The translations under genes and the position numbers were made by a program. The notes beneath the pieces are model-generated. The model did not search any database. It saw nothing but the letters and a program-made list of their open reading frames with translations, and was not told the origin of the DNA. This document shows, in pieces, positions 23,117 through 31,573 of a stretch of DNA of 64,000 bases; within the stretch, counting starts at the first letter, position 1; each line of letters starts with the position of its first letter. The DNA comes from Liquorilactobacillus hordei DSM 19519 (lineage in GTDB: Bacteria > Bacillota > Bacilli > Lactobacillales > Lactobacillaceae), in assembly GCF_019443985.1 (NCBI RefSeq), contig NZ_CP049303.1, forward strand, positions 248,001 to 312,000, read 5' to 3'.

Positions 23117-24597
23117 TTCTTGTCACCCCCAACTGGTTGCTTTTTGTGCAACATCTCATTTGGAGTACTGCTACTTACAAAGAAAGCTACAAGAAGACCA
23201 AACGCACTAAATCCTAAAGCCACAATAAAGGCTGCATGATAACCGCCTAAAGTTGCCGAAAAAGCAGCATTTTTGTAAGCTAATGGATCAGATTTAAGCA
23301 TTGCCTTAGCTGGCATATCATTCTTAGTAATATTTGTTAAAATACTAATTAGAATAGCCGTACCTACTGATGATGCTACCTGCCGAATAGTATTATTTAC
23401 GGCTGTTCCATTACTCATCATCTTAACAGGTAATGAGTTCATCCCAGATGTCGTCACTGTCATCATCGACATTGCTATCCCTGCCATACGAAGTGCATAG
23501 AGTGTAACTATATAGACAAAAGGTGTCGTTGTTGTCACAAACATAAATGGAATTGTACCGGCTGTTAATAAGAACAAGCCCGTAATTGCTAAACGTTTTG
23601 CCCCAATTCGATCAAAAGCACGACCTGCAATTGGGCTCAGTATCCCCATCATCAGTGCCCCTGGCAGTAGAGTAAGACCTGAATGAAAGGCACTCTCTCC
23701 TCTAACAGTCTGTAAATACAATGGTAAAACCATTTCAACACCAATCATTGCCATCATCGAAACAGAACTTAACAGTGCGGCAATTGAAAATTCGGGATTT
23801 TTTAATACCCGTAAATCCAAGAATGGTTTTTCTAGATGCAATTGACGAACACCGAAGGTTATGACAAAAAGCACACCAACTATGATACCAATTATAACTA
23901 CCGGACTTCCCCAACCTTTTTCGCCAACTTCAGAAAATCCATAAAGTAAACTACCAAAGCCAACTGTAGAAAGCATTGCTGAAACCCAGTCTAATTTAAT
24001 TTTGTGTGTTGGTAAAACACTCTTCATCAGCCAAAAACCTGCAATGAACACAATTGCAGAAATTGGAATTAAAATCCCAAATAATGCTCTCCAATTGTAA
24101 TTATCAATAACCCAACCAGAAAGTGTTGGTCCAATAGCAGGGGCCACACCAATCACCAGTCCCGCCATCCCCATTGCAGCTCCACGTTTATTAGCAGGAA
24201 AGATTGTTAACATTAACGTCTGTAATAATGGCATTGTTACACCAACACCCAGAGCCTGCACCAATCTACCAATTAACAAGAAGCTAAAATTAGACGCTGT
24301 ATAACAAATTAATGTTCCTATCAAAAAAATAAACATTGCACTTTGATACAATATTTTAGAATTCACCCTTGTTGTAAGCCATGCACTTATTGGTATCATT
24401 ACCCCACTGACCATCATAAATCCTGATGACAACCACTGTACAGTAGATGTATTGATATCAAAGGTTTTCATAAGAGTTGGAAATGCTGTTGTTAAGATTG
24501 TTTGATTCAATACCGTACAAAACGAACCAACTAATAATAAAGTCACAAGAAGTGCTCTATTATATGGTTTTCCGTTTTGATCAATTGATTTATCCAA
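23113..24597 (-). CDS. MDR family MFS transporter, DHA2/EmrB type
   Basis: This 494-aa polytopic protein with about 14 hydrophobic spans is a proton-driven drug exporter. Family motifs include the opening TTAFPTLMKTFDINTSTVQW, LIGRLVQALGVGVTMPLLQT (motif C-like region with AMGMAGLVIGVAPAIGPTLS) and RAFDRIGAKR. It is divergent from a MerR regulator with which it shares a palindromic promoter region, so MerR control is likely. A DUF4811 partner follows with a 4-bp overlap. Substrate cannot be predicted. Confidence 0.92.
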   Translation of the reverse strand: MDKSIDQNGKPYNRALLVTLLLVGSFCTVLNQTILTTAFPTLMKTFDINTSTVQWLSSGFMMVSGVMIPISAWLTTRVNSKILYQSAMFIFLIGTLICYTASNFSFLLIGRLVQALGVGVTMPLLQTLMLTIFPANKRGAAMGMAGLVIGVAPAIGPTLSGWVIDNYNWRALFGILIPISAIVFIAGFWLMKSVLPTHKIKLDWVSAMLSTVGFGSLLYGFSEVGEKGWGSPVVIIGIIVGVLFVITFGVRQLHLEKPFLDLRVLKNPEFSIAALLSSVSMMAMIGVEMVLPLYLQTVRGESAFHSGLTLLPGALMMGILSPIAGRAFDRIGAKRLAITGLFLLTAGTIPFMFVTTTTPFVYIVTLYALRMAGIAMSMMTVTTSGMNSLPVKMMSNGTAVNNTIRQVASSVGTAILISILTNITKNDMPAKAMLKSDPLAYKNAAFSATLGGYHAAFIVALGFSAFGLLVAFFVSSSTPNEMLHKKQPVGGDKK

Positions 24598-24684
24598 TTT
24601 ACGTTCTCTCCCTTTTGCAAAGTACTATTAATATTAAGTATTAGTTTTCTTTATATGAAAAAAATACAAATCTTACTTTTTTAA

Positions 24685-24746
24685 ATCATATACTCATCTT
24701 TTTTCTTTGTCAAATTAATTGACAAATAAGTAATAAAAGTTACAAT
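24685..24746. promoter_or_regulatory. Divergent promoters sharing a 21-bp palindrome
   Basis: TTTGTCAA-ATTAA-TTGACAAA (24706-24726) supplies both -35 boxes. Forward: TTGACA (24719-24724), 16 bp, TACAAT (24741-24746) for the MerR gene. Reverse: TTGACA (24708-24713 on the minus strand), 17 bp, TATGAT (24685-24690) for the MFS gene. One bound regulator would control both. Confidence 0.8.
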
Positions 24747-24777
24747 TATTGAATATAAACTTACAAAGGAGATTATT

Positions 24778-25251
24778 ATGGATAGTGCACAAACTAATAT
24801 TTACGTTGATAGATTCAAAGATATTCTAAAAAATGAACATTTTCTTTTAGGCATTGGCGAAATATCAAAAGCAACTGGTGTCTCACAACGTCAACTGCGC
24901 TACTGGGAAGAAAGGGGCTATATAAAACCTGAAGAAACTACAGATGATTCAAACAAATGTGACCGCCGCCATCGAAAATATAGCCATTTTACTTTTTTAA
25001 AAGTATCAATGATTCAATCTTTCATCAATGACGGCTATACTTTAAGTGCTGCTGTGCAAAAAACCAATGAACACAGCCTTTTGAGTAAAGCCGTAAAACA
25101 ATTTCTAAAAGAAAGAATCTTAGATGTAAAAGTTATCCAAGATGGCTACGAATTAGATTTAGGAGCACTAGAGGATATGCCAGACAAACATGTTTATGCG
25201 CTTATTCGAAAGAATGCAAAAACAAAACTTATTTTAAAAGACTTGGCATAA
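24778..25251 (+). CDS. MerR family transcriptional regulator of the MFS unit
   Basis: This 157-aa protein has the MerR DNA-binding domain at about residues 21-90 (LGIGEISKATGVSQRQLRYW, EERGYIKPEE). The C-terminal effector part is short and not diagnostic. It is paralogous to the MerR at 19956-20402, so both may regulate multidrug or stress units. AAAGGAG precedes the ATG. Divergent transcription from the EmrB-type transporter over a shared palindrome makes that transporter its probable target. Confidence 0.87.
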   Translation: MDSAQTNIYVDRFKDILKNEHFLLGIGEISKATGVSQRQLRYWEERGYIKPEETTDDSNKCDRRHRKYSHFTFLKVSMIQSFINDGYTLSAAVQKTNEHSLLSKAVKQFLKERILDVKVIQDGYELDLGALEDMPDKHVYALIRKNAKTKLILKDLA

Positions 25252-25277
25252 GGTAGTACCGTAATTTGCAAAGTACT

Positions 25278-25410
25278 CGAGGCTGTGCCAAAAGTTGAGT
25301 TTTGACCCACCCTCGTTAATTATTCCGGATAAGCGTGTAACATAAGTCAAAGTTCTCCGTCTAACTTCGAGTTAGTACTCAAATTTTCTTGATTTATGTC
25401 ACACTCCCAT
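25278..25410 (-). repeat. Structured intergenic repeat, copy C
   Basis: Read on the minus strand it has GGGAGTGTGACATAAATC, AAATTTGAGTACTAACTCG, GAAGTTAGACGGAGA, CTTTGACTTATG and the terminal stem ending GAGG. The central CTATG dyad is missing compared with copies A and E. It lies downstream of the MerR gene in the 280-bp gap before lytR. Confidence 0.8.
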
Positions 25411-25464
25411 TTGCTTACAATTATAAGTTACTATCTTTGTTTAATAGATTTCTATTACCCATCT

Positions 25465-25493
25465 TTCACCATAGATTCTCTTTGCGGTATAAT
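25465..25493 (+). promoter_or_regulatory. Probable lytR promoter
   Basis: -35 TTCACC (25465-25470), 17-bp spacer, -10 TATAAT (25488-25493), 40 bp before the lytR start. A separate promoter fits the separation of lytR from lytS. Confidence 0.5.
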
Positions 25494-25532
25494 TAATTTG
25501 TATTTACATAATCATTATTTGGAGGAAGATAA

Positions 25533-26261
25533 ATGAATGTTCTTATTATTGACGATGAACCTCTTGCCCGCAATGAATTAGAGTTTCTTTTAAAACAAAA
25601 CATTGCTGTTACAACTACATATCAAGCAGAAAGTATTCAAGAAGCACTTGATGTCATCTTGAATAAAAAAGTTGATTTATTGTTTCTAGATATTTCTTTA
25701 AATAATGAAAACGGCTTTAAACTAGCTAATGAACTCAACCAGTTGGCTGTCTCTCCCTTTGTAATTTTTGCAACCGCATATTCAAATTATGCTGTCCAAG
25801 CTTTTGACATCAATGCAATTGATTATGTCCTAAAACCTTTTGAACAAGGACGGATTAACCAAGCAATTAAAAAAGCTCAATTAGCTATCCTCAATCGTGA
25901 TAAACAAAAAAAAGAACAACACTTATCAGAAAAAAATCGATTTATTTCAATTCCGACAGAGGATCGTACAGTTGTAATAAAAAGTAATGAGGTTGTTGCA
26001 GCTGTTACGGAAAATGGACTCTTATCAATTTATACAATGGACAACACTTACGTTTCACATGAAACTCTTTCTTGGCTGCGCGAATATCTAGATCAACAAA
26101 ACTTCGTTCAAGTTCATCGCAGTTCAATTGTTAACATTAATACCATTGTTGAAGTTCAACCTTGGTTCAACCACACCTTCGTACTAATATTAACTAATAA
26201 ACAACGTATTCCGGTAGGACGTTCGTATCTAAAAAACTTAAAATCCATCCTGAACATGTAG
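25533..26261 (+). CDS. lytR: LytR-type response regulator (receiver + LytTR)
   Basis: This 242-aa regulator has a receiver domain with acidic pair DDE at 7-9, phospho-acceptor Asp53 (DLLFLDISL) and the ATAYSNYAVQAFDINAIDYV switch region, then a LytTR DNA-binding domain from about residue 135 (RFISIPTEDRTVVIKSNEVV to QVHRSSIVNIN and RIPVGRSYLK). TTGGAGG precedes the ATG. lrgA follows after about 120 bp, so it most likely activates lrgAB in response to LytS. Confidence 0.93.
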   Translation: MNVLIIDDEPLARNELEFLLKQNIAVTTTYQAESIQEALDVILNKKVDLLFLDISLNNENGFKLANELNQLAVSPFVIFATAYSNYAVQAFDINAIDYVLKPFEQGRINQAIKKAQLAILNRDKQKKEQHLSEKNRFISIPTEDRTVVIKSNEVVAAVTENGLLSIYTMDNTYVSHETLSWLREYLDQQNFVQVHRSSIVNINTIVEVQPWFNHTFVLILTNKQRIPVGRSYLKNLKSILNM

Positions 26262-26384
26262 TTATTCAACCCATCAAATATGCAACTCACACCTTTCTTT
26301 TTACAATTAACCCCGTAAACCACTTTTTTTACTCTATTTTAAGTTATCCTTACTTTGAAAATAATTAAAGGAGGATGATTTATA

Positions 26385-26858
26385 ATGAATTCAAAAAAAA
26401 ATGAAGCTCCTATTCTATTACAGATGGGCATCTACTCAGGTATTCTCTTTATCTCAAATATTATTTCTAGCTTATTCCCGGCATCAATGCCTGTTCCTAC
26501 CCCAGTTATTGGGCTAATAATCTTATATTCCCTATTGACCTTTAAAATCATTAAAATTGAGTGGGTTGAATCTTTAGGTGCTTTTCTTATCAGTATTATC
26601 GGTTTTCTCTTTGTCCCCTCTGGAATTTCGCTTGCAGCTAACCTAGATATTATGAAAGCTGCAGGCGTGCAACTAGTGATGGTTGTACTGTTCTCAACAA
26701 TCATTTTGTTGGTCGTGACTGCATATACAACACGCCTCTTTATCTTCTTGCACACACATCAAGAAAAAACTAAACAACGCAAAGTACTTACAAATAAAAT
26801 ATATGCTAACAAAGCTCAGGTAACGAATGGAGATGATCATAATGGCAATCTTTACTAA
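26385..26858 (+). CDS. lrgA: LrgA, holin-like membrane protein
   Basis: This 157-aa CidA/LrgA-family membrane protein has four hydrophobic spans (about residues 14-30, 36-52, 66-84, 92-114) with the family segment FPASMPVPTPVIGLIILYSL. AAAGGAGG precedes the ATG. With LrgB it forms a membrane complex tied to murein hydrolase control and, in Bacillus and Streptococcus mutans, to pyruvate transport. The charged C-terminal tail (HTHQEKTKQRKVLTNKI) is longer than in many homologues. It overlaps lrgB by 17 bp. Confidence 0.92.
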   Translation: MNSKKNEAPILLQMGIYSGILFISNIISSLFPASMPVPTPVIGLIILYSLLTFKIIKIEWVESLGAFLISIIGFLFVPSGISLAANLDIMKAAGVQLVMVVLFSTIILLVVTAYTTRLFIFLHTHQEKTKQRKVLTNKIYANKAQVTNGDDHNGNLY

Positions 26859-27564
26859 CATCTTTTTTGGAATTTTTCTTTCATTATTTGTGTATCTGAT
26901 AGGTCAGAAATTATTCAAACAATTTAAAGGCTTCTTCTTATTCCAACCTTTGTTTGTTGCAATGGTACTAGGTATCTTTATATTATTCATACTTTCAAAA
27001 TTACTTAACACAGATATTTCCAGTTTTTATCAAAAAGCCTATAAACCTGGTGGAGACATTCTTTTCTGGTTTTTAAGTCCTGCAACTATTGCTTTTGCAA
27101 TTCCTCTATACAAAAGAAATGATATTGTAAAAAAATATTGGAAAGATATCTTGGCTGGTTTATTGATTGGAACAACCCTATCTTTAGTGTTAATCATCGC
27201 TTTTTCAAAACTCATGGGGCTTAATCACACCAGCATTGCTTCAATGCTTCCTCAAGCAGCAACGACAGCGATTGCTTTACCTATCTCTACTGCAATTGGC
27301 GGCAATGCATCAATTACCGCAATGGCTTGTATTCTAAATGCCGTCATTATCTATGCTCTCGGAAAATATCTCTTCAAGATTTTCCACTTAGGTTCTGATC
27401 CAATTGGTGCGGGCCTTGGATTAGGAACTTCAGGTCACACAATTGGTGCTGCATTTGCGCTTGAAATAGGTTCTGTCGAAGGTTCGATGGCAGCAATTGC
27501 GGTTGTTGTGATTGGTGCAGTTGTTGATTTATTAGTACCTATAATTTCACATATCTTCTTATGA
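26842..27564 (+). CDS. lrgB: LrgB, partner membrane protein of LrgA
   Basis: This 240-aa LrgB-family protein has about seven hydrophobic spans and the conserved segments PATIAFAIPLYK, LPQAATTAIALPISTAIGG and GTSGHTIGAAFALEIGSVEG. ATG 26842 is preferred, with GGAG nine bases upstream; an ATG at 26827 precedes that site. The 17-bp overlap with lrgA shows translational coupling. Likely activated by the LytS-LytR pair. Confidence 0.93.
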   Translation: MAIFTNIFFGIFLSLFVYLIGQKLFKQFKGFFLFQPLFVAMVLGIFILFILSKLLNTDISSFYQKAYKPGGDILFWFLSPATIAFAIPLYKRNDIVKKYWKDILAGLLIGTTLSLVLIIAFSKLMGLNHTSIASMLPQAATTAIALPISTAIGGNASITAMACILNAVIIYALGKYLFKIFHLGSDPIGAGLGLGTSGHTIGAAFALEIGSVEGSMAAIAVVVIGAVVDLLVPIISHIFL

Positions 27565-27595
27565 TTTAGAGAAGATCATAATATAAAAATACTAA

Positions 27596-27715
27596 AAAAA
27601 GTGTGCCATAAGTATGCTGTTAAAAAAGCTAGACAGATAATTTAACTTATGGAACACATTTACTCCAAATAAACACGGCGAGGCTAGGTCAAAAAATAAA
27701 ATTTGACTTAGCCTC
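27596..27715 (+). repeat. Structured intergenic repeat, partial copy D1
   Basis: AGTGTGCCATAAGT, AACTTATGGAACACATTTACTC, then the terminal stem GAGGCTAGGTCAAA ... TTTGACTTAGCCTC followed by TTTG. The central hairpin is shortened. It lies just after lrgB, where its last stem would terminate the lrgAB transcript. Confidence 0.75.
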
Positions 27716-27783
27716 TTTGTATATAAATATTCTATGCGGATCTGCTCACATATTTCACTTTACTAGAAAAGTGATTGCTTATC

Positions 27784-27880
27784 CAAGGCGGTGCCAAAAG
27801 TTAAATTTTGCCCCAATTTCGCTAATTATTCCGTATAAACGTGTTCCATAAGTCAAAAATCTCCGTCTAACTTTCTGGAT
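27784..27880 (-). repeat. Structured intergenic repeat, partial copy D2, entering the OhrR gene
   Basis: Minus-strand reading gives AAGTTAGACGGAGA, TTTTGACTTATGGAACACG, TTTATACGGAATAATTAGCG and then CTTTTGGCACCGCCTT. The outer half of the unit is absent. Its first bases (GAAAGTTAG) are the last two codons and stop of the upstream-encoded OhrR protein. Confidence 0.8.
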
Positions 27881-28313
27881 CCAGTCTTCTTCCAATACTT
27901 TTTATCAAAGACACATCGTCTTTATATTCTTGTGACGTCATGTCAACATTTGCAAAACATGATGTCAATTTACCTTTAATCTCATACTTCTTATTCTTAC
28001 CCTTTTTGGACAAAATAATATAAACGCGGCGTCCATCTTCTTCGCTGTGTTTACGTTCTATCCAACCATCCTTTTCCATCCTCTTTAGCAGTGGTGTTAA
28101 GGTCCCATTATCAAGACTTAATTTTGCCCCAATTTCCTTAATCATCATAGGCTCGCCATTTTCCCACAATGTTAACAAGGTAATGTACTGCGGGTAGGTC
28201 AACTTATATTCCTTTAGTGCACTCGCATAAAACTTATTGTAAATTTTTTGTGCCGTATAAATAGCAAAACAAAGCTCATCATCCAATTTATCTGGCTTGT
28301 GATCTAATCCCAT
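27867..28313 (-). CDS. MarR family peroxide-sensing regulator, OhrR-like
   Basis: This 148-aa winged-helix repressor starts at ATG 28313 (AAGGAG upstream). That start puts Cys at position 15 (DELCFAIY) and Tyr at 29 and 40, exactly the redox Cys15 and its Tyr29/Tyr40 partners of Bacillus OhrR. The wing helix region is KRMEKDGWIERKHSEEDGRR. It should sense organic peroxides or hypochlorite. No ohr gene is adjacent; an aldo/keto reductase is divergent. The last codons come from repeat copy D2, so the natural C-terminus may have been replaced. Confidence 0.85.
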   Translation of the reverse strand: MGLDHKPDKLDDELCFAIYTAQKIYNKFYASALKEYKLTYPQYITLLTLWENGEPMMIKEIGAKLSLDNGTLTPLLKRMEKDGWIERKHSEEDGRRVYIILSKKGKNKKYEIKGKLTSCFANVDMTSQEYKDDVSLIKSIGRRLDPES

Positions 28314-28438
28314 GTTATTCTCCTTCTTCCGCAAGATATCGTTATTCATTATACAATTAAACACGTGTAATTCCGATATATTTTTAGTAAAGAATTAAAA
28401 CACTGTTATAAGCTTATATATCTTTTTATAAAAAATAT

Positions 28439-28454
28439 TGAAGATATCTTCAAA
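28439..28454. promoter_or_regulatory. 16-bp perfect palindrome between OhrR-like and reductase genes
   Basis: TTGAAGATATCTTCAA is self-complementary and lies in the AT-rich 315-bp gap between the divergent genes. It is a candidate operator for the OhrR-like protein, although it does not closely match the TACAATT-type OhrR box I know. Nothing else certain is seen in this gap. Confidence 0.4.
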
Positions 28455-28628
28455 AAATATATTCGCTAATACCTTTTTTATTATAGCATTTTTTTTCATA
28501 ATACTTGTACAATATTATTCTTTATTTCTTCGTTTTATTTTGAAACTGTACAGCATTTTACCACAATATCTGTTAATGTAGTAAAATAGTACCAAAGGTT
28601 CATAATTACTTGGAAGCGAGGTTTTTCG

Positions 28629-29483
28629 ATGAAAAGTTTGATAGATACTTATACCCTAAATAATGGTATAAAGATACCAATTGTTGGCTTCGGTACTTGG
28701 CAAACACCTGATGGAGCAATTGCAAAAGTAGCTGTAAAATCAGCATTATCTTCAGGTTATCGCCATATTGATACTGCTGAAATGTATGGGAACGAAAAAA
28801 GCATTGGAGCAGCTATTAAGGAAAGTGGAGTTTCTCGTAATAGTCTTTTTATAACAAGTAAATTATCTAATTCTGCACACAGTTATGAAAAGGCAACCGC
28901 AGCTATTGAAAAATCATTGAGTGATCTTCAAGTCTCTACGTTAGATCTTTTTTTGATTCATTGGCCAAATCCTAAGATGTTTCGCGACACCGATTGGGAA
29001 AGGCATCTACAAGATACTTGGCGTGCATTAGAAGATGCTTACACTGCCGGAAAATTAAAAGCTATTGGCGTTTCCAATTTTAGAGAACATCATTTTAATA
29101 TTTTAAAAGAAACACAAACAATCAAACCAATGATTAACCAGATTCGAATCTGTCCTGGAGATTACAATGAAGAGCTCATAAACTATTGTCGAAACGAAGA
29201 AATTTTGTTAGAAGCATATAGTCCTCTTGGTACGGGTAAGATTTTTACAGATAAAACAATGAATGAAATTGCTGAAAAAAATAATAAAACAGTTGCCCAA
29301 GTCTGCCTTCGTTGGTCCTTACAACACGGATTCTTGCCTCTTCCTAAATCAATTCATGAAGATCGAATTGAAGAAAATTCGCATTTATTTGATTTTGAAT
29401 TATCTGAATCAGATATGGATACAATTGATAGTCTAGAGGGAATTGTCGGCTATGTTGTCGATCCCGATAAAGCTGAATTCTAA
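28629..29483 (+). CDS. Aldo/keto reductase
   Basis: This 284-aa NADPH-dependent oxidoreductase of the AKR fold has the tetrad Asp and Tyr in GYRHIDTAEMYGNE, Lys in FITSKLSN and His in LFLIHWPNP. The C-terminal PLPKSIHEDRIEEN is the cofactor-binding segment. GCGAGG precedes the ATG. It faces the OhrR-like gene, suggesting a role in aldehyde or peroxide-product detoxification (inference). pepO follows after about 57 bp. A second AKR occurs at 59064-59903. Confidence 0.92.
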   Translation: MKSLIDTYTLNNGIKIPIVGFGTWQTPDGAIAKVAVKSALSSGYRHIDTAEMYGNEKSIGAAIKESGVSRNSLFITSKLSNSAHSYEKATAAIEKSLSDLQVSTLDLFLIHWPNPKMFRDTDWERHLQDTWRALEDAYTAGKLKAIGVSNFREHHFNILKETQTIKPMINQIRICPGDYNEELINYCRNEEILLEAYSPLGTGKIFTDKTMNEIAEKNNKTVAQVCLRWSLQHGFLPLPKSIHEDRIEENSHLFDFELSESDMDTIDSLEGIVGYVVDPDKAEF

Positions 29484-29540
29484 TCTAATTTATCTTTAGG
29501 TTTAGTTATTCTGTTTATTTTGAAAAAAGGAAGCGTGTTT

Positions 29541-31448
29541 ATGACAAAAACGATAAATAAAGATTTAATAAAAGAGAATTTATATCAGGCAGTAAATGGT
29601 GAATGGTTAAAAACCGCCAAAATTCCTGCAGATAAATCCTCTACTGGCGGATTTGCAGATTTAGCTGATAACATTGAAAAATTACTAATGTCAGACTTTG
29701 AAAAGATGTTAACAAATCCTGATAGTGTAACAGACCCTTATCTGAAAGAATTCATAAAGTTCTACGCGTTAACTTCGGACTTTAAAAAGAGAGATGCTGC
29801 TGGTTTTGAGCCTGTCAAAAGTTATTTATCTGTAATTGAACAGCTAGATTCTTTTGAAACTTGGGAAAAACAGCTCGGTTCATTGACGCTCGCAGATTAT
29901 CCAATGCCATTTTCAATTTATCTTGAACCTGATATGAAGAATACAACTGCTTACGCGCTAACTGCAGATGTTCCTAGTCTGATTCTCCCAGATAAAACCT
30001 ATTATGAAGAAGATAATGAATCTTCAAAGGCCCTTCTCGATATTTATACCAAGATGTTGACCAAGCTTTTTAAACTTGCTGGATATTCTGCCGATGCTAC
30101 TGATAAAATAATTACCGGCACACTTGCTTTCGATAGGTCAATTGTTCCCTATGTAAAAGACAGTACCGAATTAGCAGATTACGTAAAGAGTTACAACAAA
30201 TATACTTTTACTGACTTCCTTAAATTCAGTGATAATATCAATTTGAAGAATTATATTGAAACACTAATTCATGATGATCCTGACCAAGTTATTGTCGCGG
30301 AACCAAAATTCTATGAAGCTTTTGATAAAATTATTAATCCTGAAGCTTTTGATAATATGCGTAGCTGGCTCCTCTCAAAAACCTTATTATCAGTGAGTTC
30401 TTCTCTTTCTGATGAAGCGAGAATTATCTCAGGTGAATATTCTAGAGCAATCTCGGGAAGCAAGGAACCAATGTCACCACAAAAAAGTGCTTTTTATCAG
30501 GCGGTTAATGTTTATAGTCAAGTAGTCGGCTTATATTATGCACATAAGTATTTCGGAGCAGAAGCAAAAGCAGATGTAACTGAGATGGTCAAAAAAATGA
30601 TTAATATCTACAAAGAACGCCTGCAAAACAATGAGTGGCTGGGAGAAGAGACACGTAAGAAGGCTATCCTAAAATTAGAGAAACTTGGAATTCAAGTTGG
30701 CTATCCCGATAAACTAAAAGAAATTTACAAGAAACTTATTGTTGAAGGAACTGACCTCTTCAGCAATACTCTCAAATTTACCCGTTTATCCATTATTGAA
30801 CATTACAATAAATGGAAAAAACCTGTTGACCGAACAGAGTGGGAAATGAGTGCATCTACTGTCAATGCTTATTATCATCCTTCTTATAATATTATTGTCT
30901 TTCCTGCTGCAATTTTACAAGCACCCTTTTATAGCTTAAATCAATCATCAAGTGAGAATTTTGGTGGAATTGGAGCTGTTATTGCTCATGAAATCTCTCA
31001 TGCTTTTGATAACAACGGTTCTCATTTTGATGAATTTGGGAATTTAAATAATTGGTGGAGCGATTCAGATTTAGAACATTTCCAAAAACTTGCTGATGCA
31101 ATGATCGCTGAATTCGATGGACTTGAAACCCCTGCAGGCAAAGTAAATGGTAAATTAGTTGTTTCAGAAAACATCGCTGATGTTGGTGGCCTAAATTGTG
31201 CGCTTGAAGCTGCCAAGAAAGAAGAAGATGTAAATCTCAAAGATTTCTTCTTCAACTGGGCTCGTGTGTGGTGCCTCAAATCCTCATTAGAAAGACAGAA
31301 GTTACTGCTCAATATCGATGTCCATGCACCTCATGAATTAAGAGCAAATATCCAACCACAAAACTTGGCTGATTTTTACTCAACATTCAATATTTCGTCT
31401 GGAGATGGAATGTATCTACCAGAAGAAAAACGAGTTGTAATCTGGTAG
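29541..31448 (+). CDS. pepO: M13 family neutral endopeptidase PepO
   Basis: This 635-aa zinc endopeptidase cleaves oligopeptides, probably in the cytoplasm since no signal peptide is seen. The zinc site HEISH is at residues 483-487 (VIAHEISHAFDNNG) and the third ligand Glu is in ENIADVGGL. Substrate-binding NAYY (VNAYYHPSYN) and the C-terminal YLPEEKRVVIW are typical. ATG 29541 is chosen because AAGGAAG stands before it; a TTG at 29520 precedes that site. Confidence 0.95.
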   Translation: MTKTINKDLIKENLYQAVNGEWLKTAKIPADKSSTGGFADLADNIEKLLMSDFEKMLTNPDSVTDPYLKEFIKFYALTSDFKKRDAAGFEPVKSYLSVIEQLDSFETWEKQLGSLTLADYPMPFSIYLEPDMKNTTAYALTADVPSLILPDKTYYEEDNESSKALLDIYTKMLTKLFKLAGYSADATDKIITGTLAFDRSIVPYVKDSTELADYVKSYNKYTFTDFLKFSDNINLKNYIETLIHDDPDQVIVAEPKFYEAFDKIINPEAFDNMRSWLLSKTLLSVSSSLSDEARIISGEYSRAISGSKEPMSPQKSAFYQAVNVYSQVVGLYYAHKYFGAEAKADVTEMVKKMINIYKERLQNNEWLGEETRKKAILKLEKLGIQVGYPDKLKEIYKKLIVEGTDLFSNTLKFTRLSIIEHYNKWKKPVDRTEWEMSASTVNAYYHPSYNIIVFPAAILQAPFYSLNQSSSENFGGIGAVIAHEISHAFDNNGSHFDEFGNLNNWWSDSDLEHFQKLADAMIAEFDGLETPAGKVNGKLVVSENIADVGGLNCALEAAKKEEDVNLKDFFFNWARVWCLKSSLERQKLLLNIDVHAPHELRANIQPQNLADFYSTFNISSGDGMYLPEEKRVVIW

Positions 31449-31573
31449 AATTGCTGATATTTCCAAAAAGAGATAAGCTTTTGACTTTAGAAACACAGCT
31501 ATTCATAGTAATCAAAAAAGGTACTAGATCGAAATTTTGATCTGAAGTGAACCCACAAGTTTGGACAACTAAA

